Origin: Olsenella uli DSM 7084
GTDB lineage: Bacteria; Actinomycetota; Coriobacteriia; Coriobacteriales; Atopobiaceae
Direction of reading: 5' to 3'
Assembly: GCF_000143845.1 (NCBI RefSeq)
Contig: NC_014363.1
Coordinates: 1,287,186-1,351,185, forward strand
Length of the DNA: 64,000 bases
Made by a program: the position numbers and the translations under genes
Part shown: positions 54,230 to 62,969 of the stretch, piece after piece
Layout: each line of letters starts with the position of its first letter
Numbering within the stretch: the stretch's first letter is position 1
Notes under the pieces: generated by a model
Told to the model about the DNA's origin: nothing
The model's input: only the letters and a program-made list of their open reading frames with translations
Database searches by the model: none

Positions 54230-55123
54230 TCAGCCGACGAAGGCTCCTCGCTCGGGCATGGGCGCACGCGCGAGCTCGCGGGCGGCACGCACGGCAAGGG
54301 GCGCGTACACCGCGATGACGACCGCGTAGAACACGATGGTCGGAAGTGCGTCAGAACCTGCGGAGACATAGGCGGTGGTGTCGGGCTCGCCGAACACGCC
54401 GTTGGGGACGAACATGATCAGGAAGTCATCGAGGCCGTGGAGCAGGGCGGCGCCGACCACGCTTTGCGTCCTCGCCACCACGACGCACAGGGCGAACGAG
54501 TACAGGGCGGTCTGGATGACCTTGAGCACTGCCTGGGCAAGCTGCAGGGCGTCTGCGAGGTCGACCGACGCCCAGCTGATGTGCAGCACTCCGAAGACGA
54601 GCGAGACGACGCCCGCCGCGACCGCCACGCCCCAGCGCCTGCGACCGAGGACGGCGAGCAGGGCGTTGAGGAGGAGGCCACGGCACATGAGCTCCTCGAA
54701 GAGGCCGATGCCCAGGCAGAGCAGGGCCTCGTAGCCCACGCCCCAGGCCCAGTCCTCGGCGACGGCCTCACCCGCCTCCGCATACGAGAAGAGCTGCATG
54801 GCCATCATCACGACCGATGCCACGATGAACGGCCAGATGACATGCCAGGCATACCCCAGCCCCGCACGGTCGGCGCACAGCAGCCGCGCACCACCAGCCA
54901 GGATGCAGGCGAGGCCAAAGCAGAGCGCGCCCGCCCACTCATAGGCGAGGTTCTCGTCAAGGCCCCAGCCCTCGGCCCAGGCCAGCGCGAAGGACGTCGC
55001 CACGAAGGCGAGCGCGAAGAGCGCCAGGGAAAGGACGAGCTTGAGGACGGGGCGAGGCGCGTCGCGTCGGGGGGACGCGCCCGGGGCAGGCACCGCCAGA
55101 TGCTTGGCGACATTGGTGCTCAT
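54230..55123 (-). CDS. CPBP family intramembrane metalloprotease
   Basis: 297 residues with about 8 hydrophobic segments. Active-site motifs: EELMCRGLLLNALL (the EExxxR block), VFGVLHISW and LLHGLDDFL with the metal-binding His residues. CPBP/Abi proteases act on membrane peptides or confer bacteriocin immunity. Starts at the ATG 55123; a longer frame to 55198 exists but is Gly/Arg-rich without similarity. Substrate unknown. Confidence 0.85.
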   Translation of the reverse strand: MSTNVAKHLAVPAPGASPRRDAPRPVLKLVLSLALFALAFVATSFALAWAEGWGLDENLAYEWAGALCFGLACILAGGARLLCADRAGLGYAWHVIWPFIVASVVMMAMQLFSYAEAGEAVAEDWAWGVGYEALLCLGIGLFEELMCRGLLLNALLAVLGRRRWGVAVAAGVVSLVFGVLHISWASVDLADALQLAQAVLKVIQTALYSFALCVVVARTQSVVGAALLHGLDDFLIMFVPNGVFGEPDTTAYVSAGSDALPTIVFYAVVIAVYAPLAVRAARELARAPMPERGAFVG

Positions 55124-55371
55124 GTGCGTACCGCCAGCTCCGCCAGGGCCGCCGACACGCGCCTGCGCGCGTACCTGCCCGCCGCGATGGCCTCGCATGC
55201 CTCCTGCCGTGGGTCACTTGACATACGCTCACGCTCCCGGATGCGGATTCCCGCCGCAGGGGAATCACCTTCCGCACCAGTGTAGTCGAGGGCGCAGGGA
55301 AACGCCTTCGGCCGCGACCTCCCACGACACGTACACGCCCGCGGGCATGCGAGGGCACGTCCCCCGGGTGG

Positions 55372-56049
55372 TCAGAGCGCGCAGGACCAGCGCACGTTCT
55401 CGTTGTCCAGCTCGCCCGCACGGTCAACGACGTCGCTCGCGGCCAGATGCAGGCCCTCCCAGCAGCGGTGCTCGCGCACGATGCTCGCGGGGACGCCCGC
55501 GACGGTGACGCCATCGGGGACGTCATGGACCACCACGGCACCAGCCCCCACCTTGACGTCGTCGCCGACCCTGATGTCGCCCAGGATGACGGCACGGGCA
55601 CCGACGATGACGTCGTTTCCTAGCGTCGGGTGGCGCCTGCCGCCGTGCTTGCCGGTCATGCCCAGCGTCACGCCCTGGTAGACCATGCAGTCGTCCCCGA
55701 TGGTGGCGGTGGAGCCTATCACGACGCCCATGCCGTGATCGATCACGAAGCGCCGTCCGATGGTTGCGGCAGGGTGAATCTCGACCCCAAGGCGTCGTCG
55801 GGAGCGCTGTGAGAGGAAGGTCGCCAGGGCACGGGCGCCGTGGACCCAAAGCCAGTGCTGACGGCGATAGGCCCACACGGCGTGCAGGCCCGTCGCGAAG
55901 AGGACGACATGCAGGCCCGAGTCCGCGCTGGGGTCGCGCTCGAGGACCGCGCGCACGTCCTCCCGGACGCGCCCGAAGAACCCGGCCCTTCCCCTCTGCG
56001 ACGGCACGGCCCCTGCGACGGCGCCCGCGTTGCTCTCGCCCATCTCCAC
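55372..56049 (-). CDS. cysE: Serine O-acetyltransferase
   Basis: 225 residues. Helical N-terminus, then the left-handed beta helix: EIHPAATIGRRFVIDHG with the catalytic His, IGDDCMVYQGVTLG, HPTLGNDVIVGARAVILG and VAGVPASIV. Makes O-acetylserine from serine and acetyl-CoA for CysK. The GTG at 56049 follows GGGGAGGGG; an ATG two codons on is an alternative. It is 81 nt downstream of cysK, one operon. The C-terminal ~25 residues lack the typical CysK-binding Ile end. Confidence 0.92.
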   Translation of the reverse strand: MEMGESNAGAVAGAVPSQRGRAGFFGRVREDVRAVLERDPSADSGLHVVLFATGLHAVWAYRRQHWLWVHGARALATFLSQRSRRRLGVEIHPAATIGRRFVIDHGMGVVIGSTATIGDDCMVYQGVTLGMTGKHGGRRHPTLGNDVIVGARAVILGDIRVGDDVKVGAGAVVVHDVPDGVTVAGVPASIVREHRCWEGLHLAASDVVDRAGELDNENVRWSCAL

Positions 56050-56130
56050 GCCCCTCCCCTTCCACGGAGTTCCCGATGCCTCGGGTCCGACCCCGCCCGC
56101 CCTGCCAACGACGCCTGGTACGCGAGCGCC

Positions 56131-57042
56131 CTACAGCCCCATCGACAGGTAGCGCTCGCCCGTGTCCGGAAGGATGGCCACGATGGTCCTGTTCGCAAGG
56201 TCGTCGCGCTGGGCCAAACACCGGGCCGCCGCGACGGCGGCGCCGGAGCTGATGCCAACGAGCAGGCCGAAGTCGTCCGCAAGGCGCTTCTTGGTCGCAA
56301 TGGCATCGTCGGACGCCACGGGTGCGACCTCGTCCACGACGGAGGCGTCGTAGGTCTTCGGAACGAACCCCGCGCCGATGCCCTGGATGCGGTGGGCCCC
56401 GGCGGGCTTCCCGGCCAGGACCTGGCTCTCGGCGGGCTCGACGGCGACGGAGAGGACGGTCGGCTTCTTCTCCTTCAGGAACCTCGCCGCACCCGAGATG
56501 GTGCCGCCGGTGCCGACGCCGGCTACGATGACGTCGACCGAACCCTCGGTGTCGGCCCAGATCTCGGGGCCCGTGGTCTCGTAGTGGGCGCGGGGGTTGG
56601 CGGGGTTCGAGAACTGGCCGGCCACGATGGAGCCGGGCGTGGCGTCACGCAGCTCGCCCGCACGGGCGACGGCACCCCTCATGCCCTCGACGCCTGGCGT
56701 GAGGACGATCTGTGCCCCGTAGGATGCGGCCAGCTTTCGGCGCTCGACCGACATGGTCTCGGGCATGACGAGGATCATCCGATAGCCTCGTGCGGCCGCC
56801 AGCATCGCAAGGCCCACGCCCGTGTTGCCGCTCGTGGGTTCGATGACGGTGCCTCCCGGCTTGAGGCTGCCGTCAGCCTCGGCGGCATCCAGCATGGCCT
56901 TGGCAATGCGATCCTTGATGGAGCCGCCGGGGTTGGTGGCCTCGTACTTCGCGAGTATGCGGGCCTTCCCGTCGACGAGGGCCGAAAGGTCCACGAGCGG
57001 GGTGGCGCCGATGAGCGATTCGATCCTGGCTGCGTATCTCAT
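56131..57042 (-). CDS. cysK: Cysteine synthase A (O-acetylserine sulfhydrylase)
   Basis: 303 residues. The PLP lysine lies in NPGGSIKDR (~36-44) and the substrate loop is EPTSGNTGVGLA (~66-77); GVGTGGTISG binds the phosphate of PLP. Converts O-acetylserine and sulfide to cysteine. ATG at 57042 with GAGGAG upstream. A ~320-nt leader with a strong intrinsic terminator precedes it (57132-57160), so expression is probably attenuated. The cysE gene follows. Confidence 0.95.
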   Translation of the reverse strand: MRYAARIESLIGATPLVDLSALVDGKARILAKYEATNPGGSIKDRIAKAMLDAAEADGSLKPGGTVIEPTSGNTGVGLAMLAAARGYRMILVMPETMSVERRKLAASYGAQIVLTPGVEGMRGAVARAGELRDATPGSIVAGQFSNPANPRAHYETTGPEIWADTEGSVDVIVAGVGTGGTISGAARFLKEKKPTVLSVAVEPAESQVLAGKPAGAHRIQGIGAGFVPKTYDASVVDEVAPVASDDAIATKKRLADDFGLLVGISSGAAVAAARCLAQRDDLANRTIVAILPDTGERYLSMGL

Positions 57043-57131
57043 GGTGGTTCCTCTCCTCGGGATGACTCTCTGCGGATGACATGCGAGTCGTGTGACGATC
57101 GAGGTGCGACGCCAACGCCAAGGCAGCCGAG

Positions 57132-57160
57132 AAAAAACGGGCCGCCTGGTGGCGTCCCGT
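57132..57160 (-). terminator. Intrinsic terminator in the cysK leader (attenuator candidate)
   Basis: Read on the minus strand: acggg-a-cgcc, loop acca, ggcg-g-cccgt, then TTTTTT (57137-57132). A 9-bp GC-rich stem with one mismatch and a six-T tail, 90 nt before the cysK ATG and with no other gene upstream on that strand. Confidence 0.75.
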
Positions 57161-57370
57161 CTGACCATACACATATGAAGCTCCTGGGCTTCCGCCGTGG
57201 GTGCGCCGCGTCAGCGACAGCCACCCCCGCGACTGGTCAAGGGGGACGTCTGGCTCTGGCAACAACACGCGCGCGCGCTCGTCCGAAGCGTCAGCACCCT
57301 TGCGTCCCTCCCCTCGCCACACCATGGAACCCCACGGGCCCCGTGACCTTATCCCCAGTCGTTGGGTAGG

Positions 57371-57400
57371 AACTTAGAGCAGGCAGACGCCTCCTGTCAA
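57371..57400 (-). promoter_or_regulatory. Probable cysK promoter
   Basis: Minus-strand TTGACA (57395-57400) and TAAGTT (57371-57376), 18 nt apart. Transcription from here gives a leader of about 320 nt ending at the cysK start. The rest of 57043-57582 has no gene. Confidence 0.5.
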
Positions 57401-57582
57401 CCCAGACGGCGAGAAACATTGTTACGTTGTCGTTTCTGATCTCCTACGGGCCTATCGCAGGGGTCAATGGCTCCGGCGGGCGGAACGGACGTCCGGAGCC
57501 CGGACAAGCGCATGCCGACAGAACTAGAATGGGGACATGCGTTCCAACGCGCCATCCCCCGGCGCCGGCCCAAGGAGACGAC

Positions 57583-58662
57583 ATGCTGAGAATCGGACTG
57601 CTCACGAGCGGCGGCGACTGCCAGGCACTCAACGCGACCATGCGCGCCATCGTCAAGACCGTCCTGCGGAACGCGGGCGAAGGCGTCGGCATCGTCGGCT
57701 TTCTCGACGGCTACCAGGGCCTCATCTACGACCGCTACCTGACGCTCACCCCTGGCGACTTCAGCGGCATCCTCACGCGCGGAGGCACCATCCTGGGCAC
57801 CAGCCGCACGCCCTTCAAGCGCCTCGACATCCCCGAGGAGGACGGCATCGACAAGGTCTCCGCCATGAGGGCGACCTATGGGGCGCACAAGTTGGACTGC
57901 CTCTTCATGCTGGGCGGCAATGGCTCCACGAAGACGGCGAACCGCCTGAGCGAGGAGGGCCTCAACGTCATCGCCCTGCCCAAGACGATCGACAACGACA
58001 CCTGGGGCACCGACATGACCTTCGGCTTCCCCAGCGCCATCGACGTGGCGACCCGCTGCATCGACGACATCCACACCACGGCCAGCTCGCATGGCCGCGT
58101 GTTCGTGATCGAGATCATGGGGCACAAGGTCGGCTGGATACCCCTGCACGCCGGTGTCGCGGGCGGCGCCGACGTCATCCTCATCCCCGAGATCCCCTAC
58201 GACATGGGCAACGTCGTGAGGGCGATCGAGCGCCGGGACCAGGACGGCGGGCGCTTCGCCATCGTCGTCGTGGCCGAGGGGGCCATCTCCAGGGAGGAGG
58301 CGGCCATGAAGAAGAAGGCCTACAAGGCCAAGGTCGCCCAGCGCGTCAAGCCCTCCGTCGCCTATGACATCGCCGAGGAGATCGCCCAGCGCACGGGCCG
58401 CGAGATCCGCGTCACCGTACCCGGCCACACCCAGCGCGGCGGAGCGCCCGACGCTGCGGACCGCATCTTCGCGACGCAGTGCGGCGTCGAGGCTGCGCTC
58501 GGCATGCTCGAGGGCAGCTATGGCTTCATGGTCGCCCAGGTGGGCGGCAGGATGCGCCGCGTGCCCCTGTCCGAGGTCGCCGGCAGGCTCAAGTATGTAG
58601 ACCCCCAGTGCGACCTGGTGCGCGAGGCAAAGATGCTGGGCATCAGCTTCGGTGACGAATAG
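57583..58662 (+). CDS. pfkA: 6-phosphofructokinase (group III type)
   Basis: 359 residues. LLTSGGDCQALNA (7-19) and PKTIDND (133-139) define the family. The nucleotide loop is GGNGSTKTA (111-119): Gly114 at the position that favours ATP over pyrophosphate, Lys134 at the position usually linked to PPi use, and Asn113 where Asp is normal. That mixed signature is known from actinobacterial PFKs that often use ATP. Phosphorylates fructose 6-phosphate in glycolysis. ATG at 57583 with AAGGAG 7 nt upstream. Confidence 0.92.
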   Translation: MLRIGLLTSGGDCQALNATMRAIVKTVLRNAGEGVGIVGFLDGYQGLIYDRYLTLTPGDFSGILTRGGTILGTSRTPFKRLDIPEEDGIDKVSAMRATYGAHKLDCLFMLGGNGSTKTANRLSEEGLNVIALPKTIDNDTWGTDMTFGFPSAIDVATRCIDDIHTTASSHGRVFVIEIMGHKVGWIPLHAGVAGGADVILIPEIPYDMGNVVRAIERRDQDGGRFAIVVVAEGAISREEAAMKKKAYKAKVAQRVKPSVAYDIAEEIAQRTGREIRVTVPGHTQRGGAPDAADRIFATQCGVEAALGMLEGSYGFMVAQVGGRMRRVPLSEVAGRLKYVDPQCDLVREAKMLGISFGDE

Positions 58663-58890
58663 CGGTGAGACGCGTGCGCCCGTGGTCTCTGGCGAAGGCC
58701 TGCACGGGAACGCCCCCGTCCGCGCACAGCGCCGCAAAGGTCGCGCGACTGAACGCGTCGGTGGTGTAGGCCTGGTTGGCCGCCTCCTTGATGACCGGGC
58801 CGCCGTTGATCCGAGCCAGCACGTCATGCAGGAACGTGGACAGCGCGCCCTACTCGGTTCATGTGGATGGCGAGGCCCGGGATTGGCAGG
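58646..58890 (-). pseudogene. Decayed fragment of an M18 family aminopeptidase
   Basis: Two blocks in different minus-strand frames match M18 aminopeptidases. PIPGLAIHMNR (~58855-58890) is the usual LAIHMNR segment. In another frame, TFLHDVLARINGGPVIKEAA continues with NQAYTTDAFSRATFAALC and GVPVQAFARDHG (58646-58840), the C-terminal block that in intact enzymes leads on to the metal-binding PGGSTLG region. A TAG at 58850-58852 and a frameshift lie between them, and the middle of the gene is missing. The fragment overlaps the pfkA end by 17 nt. Confidence 0.65.
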
Positions 58891-58973
58891 GACGAGCGAC
58901 AGGGGGCCTGCGCGTACGGGTACAAGGACTCCAATGCGCTAAACGTCCGCAGGCCACGAGCAAGGAGCCCATC

Positions 58974-59342
58974 ATGCAAGCACGGTTCGTCCACCGCTGC
59001 ACCCATGTCAACGACCTCGAGGCCACGAGGGAGTTCTACGAGAAGGCACTTGGGCTTGTCGTAGACCACGTCTCCGGACCTGCCGACGGGTCGTGGTCCA
59101 ACACCTTCATGAACGACCCCGCCACCGGCTTCCAGCTCGAGCTCACCTGGAATCGTGGCCATACGGAGCCCTATGACAACGGTGGCATGGACACGCACAT
59201 CGCCTTCGAGGTCGACGACTTCGACGCCTATCATGAGCTGCATCGGCAGATGGGCTGCATCCAGAAGGAGAATCCCGCGATGGGCCTCTACTTCATCGTG
59301 GACCCCGACGGGCAGCGCATCGAGATCCTGCCCCAGGGCTAG
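58974..59342 (+). CDS. gloA: Glyoxalase I-like VOC family protein
   Basis: 122 residues. FVHRCTHVNDLEATREFYEKALGL (from residue 5), GFQLELTW, MDTHIAFEV and QRIEILPQG supply the His/Glu/His/Glu metal ligands expected of lactoylglutathione lyase. Since actinobacteria often lack glutathione, the true thiol substrate may differ. ATG at 58974 with AAGGAG 7 nt upstream. Confidence 0.85.
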   Translation: MQARFVHRCTHVNDLEATREFYEKALGLVVDHVSGPADGSWSNTFMNDPATGFQLELTWNRGHTEPYDNGGMDTHIAFEVDDFDAYHELHRQMGCIQKENPAMGLYFIVDPDGQRIEILPQG

Positions 59343-59455
59343 CCGAGGGAAGCGCGTCACGGCCCCAGGGGCTACACTGGACAGCATCAAACGACGACCC
59401 CGCAGCCAGGCCCCACAAGCCAAGCGGCTCAGCAAGGACAGGCAAGGACACCAAG

Positions 59456-60427
59456 ATGAACCTCCCCCAAGCGCTCGAGCACGCACACGCCTTTGCGTTC
59501 CCGGGTTTTTTGACCGACGACAATGCCCTCGACGAGGAGCGTCGCAAGAACGAGGAGGCCATCAGCGTCCTCATGTCCGCGTGGAGAGACGCCCCCTCGG
59601 GACAGGAGCCCTGCTCATTTGGCCTGATCCTCGCTCTCGCGGACAACAACCGCCAGATCGTGGACTCCTATGGCATAGACCGCCTGCGCAACGCCAATGG
59701 GCTGAACCTCCAGCGCAAGCTGCCTGACGAGGACCTGGTGCGCGGGGTGGCGCGCATGCAGCACCGCAGCGAGGCCAAGGTCGCCGCATCGGCGGGCCCC
59801 ATGCTCAACGACCTGGGCATCGCCTACACCGAGGCGACGGTCTCGGGTACCGTCATGGGCATCGACCTGGAGACCACGAGCCGCGACCCCGACCGCGGCT
59901 ACATCATCAACCTGGGGTTCGAGTTCATGGACCTCGCCCCCAAGGCGAAGCCGCACGACGGGCACGCCGCCTACTTCGGCCTGCCCGACATCTACCGCGA
60001 GCGAGGCGTGCCCCTGGCGAACATCCACCACATCACCTGGGACGACCTTGCGGGAAAAACGCCGTTTCGCCAGGCAAGGCGTGAGCAGGAGGCGCTCCTC
60101 GCGGCGTTCAGGGCATTTCCCATCATGGCGCATAACGCCTCGTTCGAGGACTCCTGGCTGACCCTGCACCTCGAGGGGTACGCCGAGGCGCGCAAGGCGG
60201 GCCAGGTCGTCGTGATCGACTCACGCGACATATGCCGCCGCATCGACCCGGATTACAAGACGCTCCCCCACGACTCCCGCCCTGCGGCACTCGAGAGCTG
60301 GGCGCGTCGCCGCGGCACGCTCAAGGCAGGCGAGAAGGAACGTCACCTGGGGCTCGAGGATGTCGACCTCATGTTCAGGACCGTCCAAGCGGAGTTCCGC
60401 GAGCGCAACATGTTCTCCGCGACATAA
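59456..60427 (+). CDS. DEDD-type 3'-5' exonuclease
   Basis: 323 residues. The exonuclease domain starts near residue 134: MGIDLETTSRDPDRGYIINLGFEFM (Exo I, Asp and Glu), IMAHNASFEDSWL (Exo II) and LGLEDVDLMFRTV (Exo III with Asp). The ~130-residue N-terminal part is helical and unassigned. Probable role: RNA or DNA 3' end trimming or proofreading. AAGGA precedes the ATG by 7 nt. Stand-alone, 113 nt after the VOC gene. Confidence 0.85.
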   Translation: MNLPQALEHAHAFAFPGFLTDDNALDEERRKNEEAISVLMSAWRDAPSGQEPCSFGLILALADNNRQIVDSYGIDRLRNANGLNLQRKLPDEDLVRGVARMQHRSEAKVAASAGPMLNDLGIAYTEATVSGTVMGIDLETTSRDPDRGYIINLGFEFMDLAPKAKPHDGHAAYFGLPDIYRERGVPLANIHHITWDDLAGKTPFRQARREQEALLAAFRAFPIMAHNASFEDSWLTLHLEGYAEARKAGQVVVIDSRDICRRIDPDYKTLPHDSRPAALESWARRRGTLKAGEKERHLGLEDVDLMFRTVQAEFRERNMFSAT

Positions 60428-60586
60428 CGTCATGCGCGGTGCGCGCCAGGGAACGTCGCGACATGGTGTCAGCACGTTCGGCACAGGCGGGGCATATGCG
60501 ACTAAGGCCAGCCAGCTGCTGCCCCCATCGCGCGCACGCGACACGGGACAGCAGCTGACGTCCGCCGCTATGGATGAACGCCTAAC

Positions 60587-60832
60587 CTACTCCTGGGCCT
60601 GCCAGGCCCTTGCCTCCTCCTGGGAGATGGGCTTGAGGTCTGTGCCCTGGGCGTAGGGGGAGTCCTCGCCGCCCTGCCCCACCAGGAAGTAGAAGCCGCC
60701 ACGGTTCTGGTAGAGGGTCTCCTCATACCCCGTGGGGTCACCATAGCTGCCAAAGTCACGGTGCCCGAGCTCGGTCGACTTCTCAGTGTCGTACACGTGC
60801 TTCTTGCCCTTGAAGGTCTTGGTCTTGCGCAT
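60587..60832 (-). CDS. Small conserved protein of the KxYDT...LY...FL type
   Basis: 81 residues. KGKKHVYDTEKSTELGHRDF, then EETLYQNRGGFYFLVGQGGEDS and a C-terminal SQEEARAWQAQ. That arrangement (YDT-E, LY-T/N-G-YFL-G-GG, EEA-W) recurs in short proteins often found near mobile or defence genes; I know no function. ATG at 60832 with AAAGGA upstream; a longer frame to 60934 is Arg-rich and not supported. Confidence 0.7.
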   Translation of the reverse strand: MRKTKTFKGKKHVYDTEKSTELGHRDFGSYGDPTGYEETLYQNRGGFYFLVGQGGEDSPYAQGTDLKPISQEEARAWQAQE

Positions 60833-60941
60833 ATCCGGCCCGTCCTTTCGAACTCCTGTCGCACGAGCGACCGACAAATACGCCACAGCCACACGCAGGC
60901 CGCGCGACTGCCTTTCTCTGCGAGATTGTAGCAAACTGACC

Positions 60942-60957
60942 CTAATCTGTGGATTAG
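60942..60957. promoter_or_regulatory. Operator-like palindrome upstream of the small protein
   Basis: ctaatc-tgtg-gattag is a perfect 6-bp inverted repeat. A minus-strand TACAAT (60925-60930) follows it at the distance of a -10 box, and the palindrome covers the -35 position, for which no good match is seen. Confidence 0.45.
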
Positions 60958-60967
60958 ATGAAATATT

Positions 60968-60981
60968 CCGTTCACCAACGG
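60968..60981 (-). terminator. Weak hairpin behind htpG
   Basis: ccgtt-ggtg-aacgg on the minus strand, followed by aatattt, 18 nt after the htpG stop. Confidence 0.35.
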
Positions 60982-60998
60982 TTGCCGAGGGACGCGGA

Positions 60999-62969
60999 CT
61001 ACATCAGTTCCGTGACGTTCTTGGCAAACTGGATGGGATCGTCGACCGGCAGCCCCTCCACCAGCAATGCCTGATCATAGAGGATGGAGCCGTAGAGCTT
61101 GAGGCGGTCCTTGTCGCCCGCCTCCTCGGCCGCAACGAGCTTGCCGAAGATCGGGTGTGCCGCATTGAGCTGCAGCACGCGCCGGGCCTTGGGGGCTTTG
61201 GTCGCGTCGGGACCCTGGCTGATGACGCGCTCCATCTCGAGGGAGACGGGACCGTCCGCCGCAATCGTGGCAGGGGCATCACCCAGGCCGGCGGCAACGC
61301 GCACGTCGGTAACCCTCTCCCCCAGGGACTCCTTGAGGTCGCCGACGAGTCCCTTGTGCTCGTCCGTGGCCTTCTCGGCCTCCTTCTTCTCGTCCTCGGT
61401 GGCGAGGTCGAGGTCGGTTGCGGAGACGTTGGTCAGCGCCAGGTCGCGCTCGTCCGCGCCCTTGTGCTCGGAATCACCGGCGACGGCCGCCTGATGGTAG
61501 CTTCGCATGGCCTGGAACATGAACTCGTCCACGTCCTGGGTGCACAGCAGCACGTCATAGCCATGATCAAGGGCACTCCTGACCTGCGGAAGACGTTCGA
61601 GGCGCTCGCGCGAATCGCCAGCGGCATAGTAGATCTTGTCCTGGCCCTCGCCCATGGCCTCGGCATATTCCCTGAGCGTGACCATCTTCCCCTCGCGAGC
61701 GGACCAGAAGAGCAGCAGGTCACCCAGTTCGGATGCCTTCGAGCCAAAGGAGTTGTAGATGCCAAACTTGATGCCACGGCCGAAGTTCTCGAAGAGCTTG
61801 ACGTAGGCCTCGCGGTCGTTGTCACGCATGCCCTCCAGCTCGGAGTGGACCTTTTTCTCGACACGGCGTGCGATGGCGCGCAGCTGCGAGTTCTGCTGCA
61901 GGGTCTCGCGGCTGATGTTGAGCGTGACGTCCGGCGAGTCGACGATGCCACGGACGAAGTTGTAGTAGTCCGGCAGCAGGTCAGCGCACTTCTCCTGGAT
62001 GAGGACGTTGGACGTGTAGAGCGCCAGGCCCTTCTCGTAATCCTTGCTGTACAGGTCAAAGGGCGGTTCGCTGGGGATGAAGAGCAGGGCATCGTAGCTG
62101 AGGGCGCCCTCGGCATGGAAGCTAATCGTGCGGGCAGGGTCACTCCAGTCGTGGAAGGTCGACTGGTAGAACTCGTTGTAGTCCTTCTGCTCGACCTCGC
62201 TCGCACGCTTCTTCCAGATGGGCGTCATGGAGTTGATGGTCTCGAGCTCCTCGTAGTCCTCGTACTGGGGCTTGTAGTCGTCGCCGGCGTCCTCGGGCTT
62301 TGGTAGCTCGCGGCTCTTGGTGACCATCATCTGAATCGGATGGCGCACGTAGTTGGAGTACCTCCGCACCAGCTCCTTCAGGCCCCACTCGGAAAGGAAG
62401 CGGTCCGTGTTCTCCTCGTCTGTGGACTCACGCAGGTACAGCACAACGTCAGTGCCATGGTCATCCGCCCCGTCGCGCTCGCCGGCAGCCGCCTGGCCGA
62501 TGGTGTAGCCCTTCACGCCGTCCGACTCCCAGGCAGAGGCCTCGTCACTCCCCAGCGCACGGCTCACGACACGCACGCGGTCCGCGACCATGAAGGCGGA
62601 GTAGAAGCCCACGCCAAACTGTCCGATGATGTCGACGTCCTCCCCCTGGCGCTCCGCATTCGCCTCCTTGAACTGCTCTGAACCGGAGTGGGCGATGGTG
62701 CCCAGGTTGCGGTCAAGCTCCTCCTGGGTCATGCCGATGCCGTTGTCGCTCACGGTGATGGTGCGAGCGTCCCTGTCGAAGGAGAGGCGAATGGCAAGCG
62801 AGGCCTGGTCGACCTTGAGGTCGGGGTCGGTCAGACTCGCGAAGCTCAGCTTGTCGATTGCGTCCGACGCGTTGGAGATGAGCTCGCGCAGGAAGATTTC
62901 CCTGTTGGTGTAGATCGAGTTGATCATGAGGTCGAGGAGCTTCTTGCTCTCCGTCTTGAACTGCTTCAT
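60999..62969 (-). CDS. htpG: Chaperone protein HtpG (Hsp90)
   Basis: 656 residues. The N-terminal GHKL ATPase domain is standard: INSIYTNREIFLRELISNASDAIDKL, then DNGIGM and GQFGVGFYSAFMVAD. Middle and C-terminal Hsp90 domains follow, including NVLIQEKCADLLPDYYNFVRG. ATP-driven folding of client proteins. The ATG at 62969 is preceded by GAGGGAG. The promoter region 62970-63060 holds an inverted repeat gtcat-cttga-atgac (63035-63049). Confidence 0.96.
   Translation of the reverse strand: MKQFKTESKKLLDLMINSIYTNREIFLRELISNASDAIDKLSFASLTDPDLKVDQASLAIRLSFDRDARTITVSDNGIGMTQEELDRNLGTIAHSGSEQFKEANAERQGEDVDIIGQFGVGFYSAFMVADRVRVVSRALGSDEASAWESDGVKGYTIGQAAAGERDGADDHGTDVVLYLRESTDEENTDRFLSEWGLKELVRRYSNYVRHPIQMMVTKSRELPKPEDAGDDYKPQYEDYEELETINSMTPIWKKRASEVEQKDYNEFYQSTFHDWSDPARTISFHAEGALSYDALLFIPSEPPFDLYSKDYEKGLALYTSNVLIQEKCADLLPDYYNFVRGIVDSPDVTLNISRETLQQNSQLRAIARRVEKKVHSELEGMRDNDREAYVKLFENFGRGIKFGIYNSFGSKASELGDLLLFWSAREGKMVTLREYAEAMGEGQDKIYYAAGDSRERLERLPQVRSALDHGYDVLLCTQDVDEFMFQAMRSYHQAAVAGDSEHKGADERDLALTNVSATDLDLATEDEKKEAEKATDEHKGLVGDLKESLGERVTDVRVAAGLGDAPATIAADGPVSLEMERVISQGPDATKAPKARRVLQLNAAHPIFGKLVAAEEAGDKDRLKLYGSILYDQALLVEGLPVDDPIQFAKNVTELM

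Noticed and set aside
57043-57365. Canonical T-box or SAM-I riboswitch before cysK
   Set aside because: The defining consensus sequences are not seen; only the terminator and leader length support a switch, so no class is named.
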